In this document: positions 4,746-7,098 of the stretch, piece by piece | How positions within the stretch are numbered: position 1 is the first letter of the stretch | Layout: each line of letters begins with the position of its first letter | Assembly: GCA_945910975.1 (NCBI GenBank) | Contig: CAMDZY010000085.1 | Span: 1-7,098 of the forward strand | Source: an uncultured Clostridia bacterium | GTDB taxonomy: Bacteria > Bacillota > Clostridia > Oscillospirales > Oscillospiraceae | Direction: 5' to 3' | DNA length: 7,098 nt | Notes under the pieces: model-generated | Told to the model about the DNA's origin: nothing | Databases searched by the model: none | Seen by the model: only the letters and a program-made list of their open reading frames with translations | Program-made: the position numbers and the translations under genes

Positions 4746-5030
4746 CAGAAGTATGGGCAGATGCTGCAAAGCATCCATCTGGGCGAACAAACGGACAACC
4801 CAACACCGGAAACGGCAACCGCACAGGGTAAAATTGCAGACATTCGCAGTGCTGTGTTGGAGGGGAACACGTATTACTATATTCAGTTGACCAATCAACC
4901 GACATGGTATCGCATCAGCGCTTCGGCTTGCCCGCTTGCGGTGATTGCCAGCGTGGATGACAGGGTGAGCATCACCTATCGCACAGGCGAGGGAGAAATT
5001 TTGGAAGCAACAGAAATGACATGCAAATAG
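4746..5030 (+). pseudogene. In-frame C-terminal remainder of the membrane protein
   Basis: These 94 codons continue the frame of the upstream gene directly after its TAG and end at TAG 5028-5030. Composition stays protein-like throughout: a short helical start (QKYGQML), a Thr/Pro linker, then about 60 residues of alternating polar and hydrophobic beta strands that could form a small OB-like barrel (inference only). The first in-frame ATG is at 4761, but no ribosome binding site precedes it, so independent translation is unlikely. The following terminator fits the end of the complete gene. Automatic annotation may call 4761-5030 as a separate 89-residue hypothetical protein. Confidence 0.7.
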
Positions 5031-5054
5031 AAGGTTACTGTAGAACCTAAATTA

Positions 5055-5095
5055 TGGACTGTATCAATGCCGGGCGCGTTGGTACAGTCCATTTT
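5055..5095 (+). terminator. Intrinsic terminator after the membrane protein gene
   Basis: A stem of up to 16 bp (5055-5070 with 5076-5091) with two G-T pairs and a five-base loop is followed by TTTT at 5092-5095. It lies 24 bases after the TAG at 5028-5030, which supports that codon as the real end of the gene. Confidence 0.75.
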
Positions 5096-5197
5096 GCTAC
5101 ACAGAAGTATTGAGGGACGCGCTTTCGGGCAGATTGGGGGGGGACGAATGGTGCGCTTTATTTTCTCAATAATCTTTGCAGATTGTCGGAAACATAG

Positions 5198-5226
5198 TTG
5201 CATTTATGGTTTTAATATGGTAAAGT
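5198..5226 (+). promoter_or_regulatory. Weak candidate promoter of the secreted peptidase gene
   Basis: TTGCAT (5198-5203), a 17-bp spacer with TGG before the -10, and TAAAGT (5221-5226) form a weak sigma-A-like match. A start near 5233 would leave a leader of about 35 bases including GGAGGG at 5256-5261. The stretch 5096-5197 holds no gene that I can see; it includes a run of eight G residues at 5136-5143. Confidence 0.35.
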
Positions 5227-5267
5227 AATACAAAGAATCCGCAAAATATATCAACGGAGGGAACAAC

Positions 5268-7098
5268 ATGAAAAGGCGAATCATTAGCGCGCTGCTGTGC
5301 CTATGTATGATCCTTGGCTTGTTGGCGTGGATCCCACCCACACAGGCGCAGGCTGCAACCGCATCACAGCAGCATATTGTAGACCGCGCAAATTATATGT
5401 ACAATAACCTTTGGACGTGTCAAAGAACGGTCAGGGGCTGGCGGAATAACTATACGTTCTACCAAGGCAACCGGTATCACGTTCCATATGGTCAGCCGGT
5501 TTCCGCCGGTGCATATGTCGGCTTTGGGATTTCTTTTGAAAACTTCTTAAAAGCAACACAGGATCCCAACAATGTATTTTATACAGCCCGTTCCAACTAT
5601 GCCGGCAACACTTCTACATACTATGCCAACGACTGCTCCGCGTTTGTTTCCTACTGCTGGGGCATTGGCAGAAGAACAACGGCGACCATTCCCGGCTGTT
5701 CGACTTATATCGGCATGGCAACCGCCGCAAATGCAGGCAGATTGCAGCTTGGCGACTGCCTGAACTCCAACTCCGTGGGTCACGTGGTCTTGGTCACGGG
5801 CATCAGCTGGTCAAACGGCACGCAGTACATTGAAATTACCGAGCAAACCCCTCCGCAGCTCAAGCGGACAACCTATTCCGCTGCCAGTCTGGGCGCCAAA
5901 TATGGCGGCGCGTACGGCATCTACCGCTACGGCGGCAATGTGCCCGCTGCGCCAAATTCAAAGCCCACCCCGCCCAAACGCGCGGATCTGGCGGACGGTG
6001 TCTACGTGATTAAATCCGCCGTGAACAACGCATTTACCCTCAATATCAACGGCCCTTCCAAGGACAATGGCGCAAATGTGCATCTTTGGTCAAGGAACCA
6101 TGACGATGTCACGCGTTTCGTTTTCCAGCGCAAAGAGGGAACAAACTGCTATACGATCCGCAACCTGTACTCCGGCAAATATCTGGACGTTGCAAGCGGC
6201 GTATCCAAGGACGGAACAAATGTTCAGCAATACGATTATAACGGCTCGGATGCCCAGTTGTGGTATGTTTCGCGCAATTCGGACGGCACGTTTACCATCA
6301 TATCCAAATGCGGCGATAAGGCGTTGGATCTGTATGCCGGCGGTGCGACAAACGGTGCAAACATCCAAATCTGGGAGTACAATGCCACCGCTGCGCAGAA
6401 ATGGAGTCTGGAAGCGGAGAACGTGCTCAAGGACGGCATCTATAAATTCTCCAGCAGGGCGGATTCCAACTTTGTGATGAATGTGCAGGGCAATGTTACA
6501 ACCGATGGCGGCAATGTTCATCTCTGGGAACGCGCCAACAACAATGGCGACCGTTGGGTCGTACAGACCAGCGCGGACGGTCATTGCTATATCCGAGAAC
6601 TGAACTCCGTAAAATATTTGGATATCAATAGCGGACTTTCTGCAATCAATACCAATATCCAAATTTGGTCCGGTAACGGTACAACTGCCCAAAAATGGTC
6701 AGCGATCCCCAATACGGATGGTAGCTGGAGTTTTGCTTCCTGTCTGGCCGGTGGCCTTTACCTTGACATAGAAGGTGGCACGGCGGCAAACGGCACAAAT
6801 ATCCGCACGTGGTCGGGCAACGGTTCGAACGCGCAAAAGTGGAATGCAGAACCGCAGCAAAGCATCCACGACGGTGTGTATGCCATCCAGTCAAAAACCG
6901 ATACCAACCAGATCATCCGCCCAAAGGACGGCTCGGAAGATAACAGCGCACCCCTGCAATTGTGGGGCTACGGCAACGATGATTTGGGAAAGGTCGCCAT
7001 CGAATATGTCAGTGACGGCTTCTATACGATCCGTTCGCTCAAATCCAACCGCTATTACGATGTCAAGGATGGCAGCCACGCTTCGGCTCCGGGCGTTT
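5268..7098 (+). CDS. Secreted NlpC/P60-like cysteine peptidase with ricin-type lectin modules (partial)
   Basis: ATG 5268 follows GGAGGG (5256-5261) at 6 bases, and the frame stays open for 610 codons to the window end. Residues 1-29 are a signal peptide (KRR, hydrophobic core, AQA cleavage site). Residues about 33-222 form a papain-fold NlpC/P60-like domain: nucleophile C123 in NDCSAF, H172 in GHVVLV, and probable third residue E192 in ITEQ. Extra cysteines (51, 130, 144, 164) could form disulphides. After a Pro-rich linker (225-237) come ricin-type beta-trefoils starting near D243, D389 and D535, exactly 146 residues apart; the third is cut by the window edge. Q-x-W motifs are seen at 330-332, 377-379, 475-477 and 523-525, each after a repeat with a YLD- or ALD-type Asp. 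The protein is probably exported and cuts peptidoglycan peptides or another amide bond, with the lectin part binding glycans; the substrate is inferred. The C-terminus may hold more domains. Confidence 0.85.
   Translation, partial: MKRRIISALLCLCMILGLLAWIPPTQAQAATASQQHIVDRANYMYNNLWTCQRTVRGWRNNYTFYQGNRYHVPYGQPVSAGAYVGFGISFENFLKATQDPNNVFYTARSNYAGNTSTYYANDCSAFVSYCWGIGRRTTATIPGCSTYIGMATAANAGRLQLGDCLNSNSVGHVVLVTGISWSNGTQYIEITEQTPPQLKRTTYSAASLGAKYGGAYGIYRYGGNVPAAPNSKPTPPKRADLADGVYVIKSAVNNAFTLNINGPSKDNGANVHLWSRNHDDVTRFVFQRKEGTNCYTIRNLYSGKYLDVASGVSKDGTNVQQYDYNGSDAQLWYVSRNSDGTFTIISKCGDKALDLYAGGATNGANIQIWEYNATAAQKWSLEAENVLKDGIYKFSSRADSNFVMNVQGNVTTDGGNVHLWERANNNGDRWVVQTSADGHCYIRELNSVKYLDINSGLSAINTNIQIWSGNGTTAQKWSAIPNTDGSWSFASCLAGGLYLDIEGGTAANGTNIRTWSGNGSNAQKWNAEPQQSIHDGVYAIQSKTDTNQIIRPKDGSEDNSAPLQLWGYGNDDLGKVAIEYVSDGFYTIRSLKSNRYYDVKDGSHASAPGV

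Noticed and set aside
3282..4898. Minus-strand open frame of 538 codons
   Set aside because: It is antisense to the membrane protein gene. Its His/Gln/Ile/Arg-rich composition is typical of a reverse-frame shadow, and the plus-strand frame has a ribosome binding site and membrane helices.
6090..6692. Minus-strand open frame of 200 codons
   Set aside because: It is antisense to the ricin-type lectin modules; its apparent repeats merely mirror those modules.

Overview
The window looks like chromosomal DNA of a spore-forming, gut-type member of the Clostridia, perhaps the Oscillospiraceae/Ruminococcaceae. This is inferred from a SpoIIQ-like LytM protein, strong AGGAGG ribosome binding sites, consensus sigma-A promoters, moderate GC content, a single-domain ModE-like regulator, and a secreted cysteine peptidase carrying ricin-type lectin modules. 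No rRNA, tRNA, CRISPR array or transposase gene was seen.

Layout. 11-679 (+) is a membrane-anchored M23/LytM protein resembling SpoIIQ, closed by a strong terminator. 748-1092 (-) is a small lipoprotein gene whose reading frame appears broken at an A6 run. Opposite it, 1195-1374 (+) encodes a 59-residue ribbon-helix-helix protein, and the two share a compact divergent promoter region. 1555-2016 (-) is a ferritin-like protein with altered metal ligands. 2112-2498 and 2495-2854 (both -) form a mutT-like/modE-like pair with an ATGA overlap; the modE-like gene appears to be leaderless. 2855-3323 holds no gene. It carries divergent promoters and two tandem 160-bp units, each of which can be resolved almost completely into two compact cloverleaf-like folds. 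3324-5030 (+) is a membrane protein of about 568 residues interrupted by an in-frame TAG. 5268 to the window end (+) is the start of a secreted NlpC/P60-like enzyme with at least two complete ricin-type beta-trefoils and part of a third.

The genes do not form one pathway. The most interesting part is the 160-bp tandem repeat. Its units differ at nine positions, six of them in bases predicted to be unpaired. Removing both units rejoins a -35 element and a -10 element at exactly 17 bp in front of the downstream gene. This suggests a structured, foldback/MITE-like element that entered a promoter at its -10 hexamer and rebuilt that hexamer at each boundary. Two genes (the lipoprotein and the membrane protein) carry apparent disabling changes, which may be true mutations, recoding or sequence errors.
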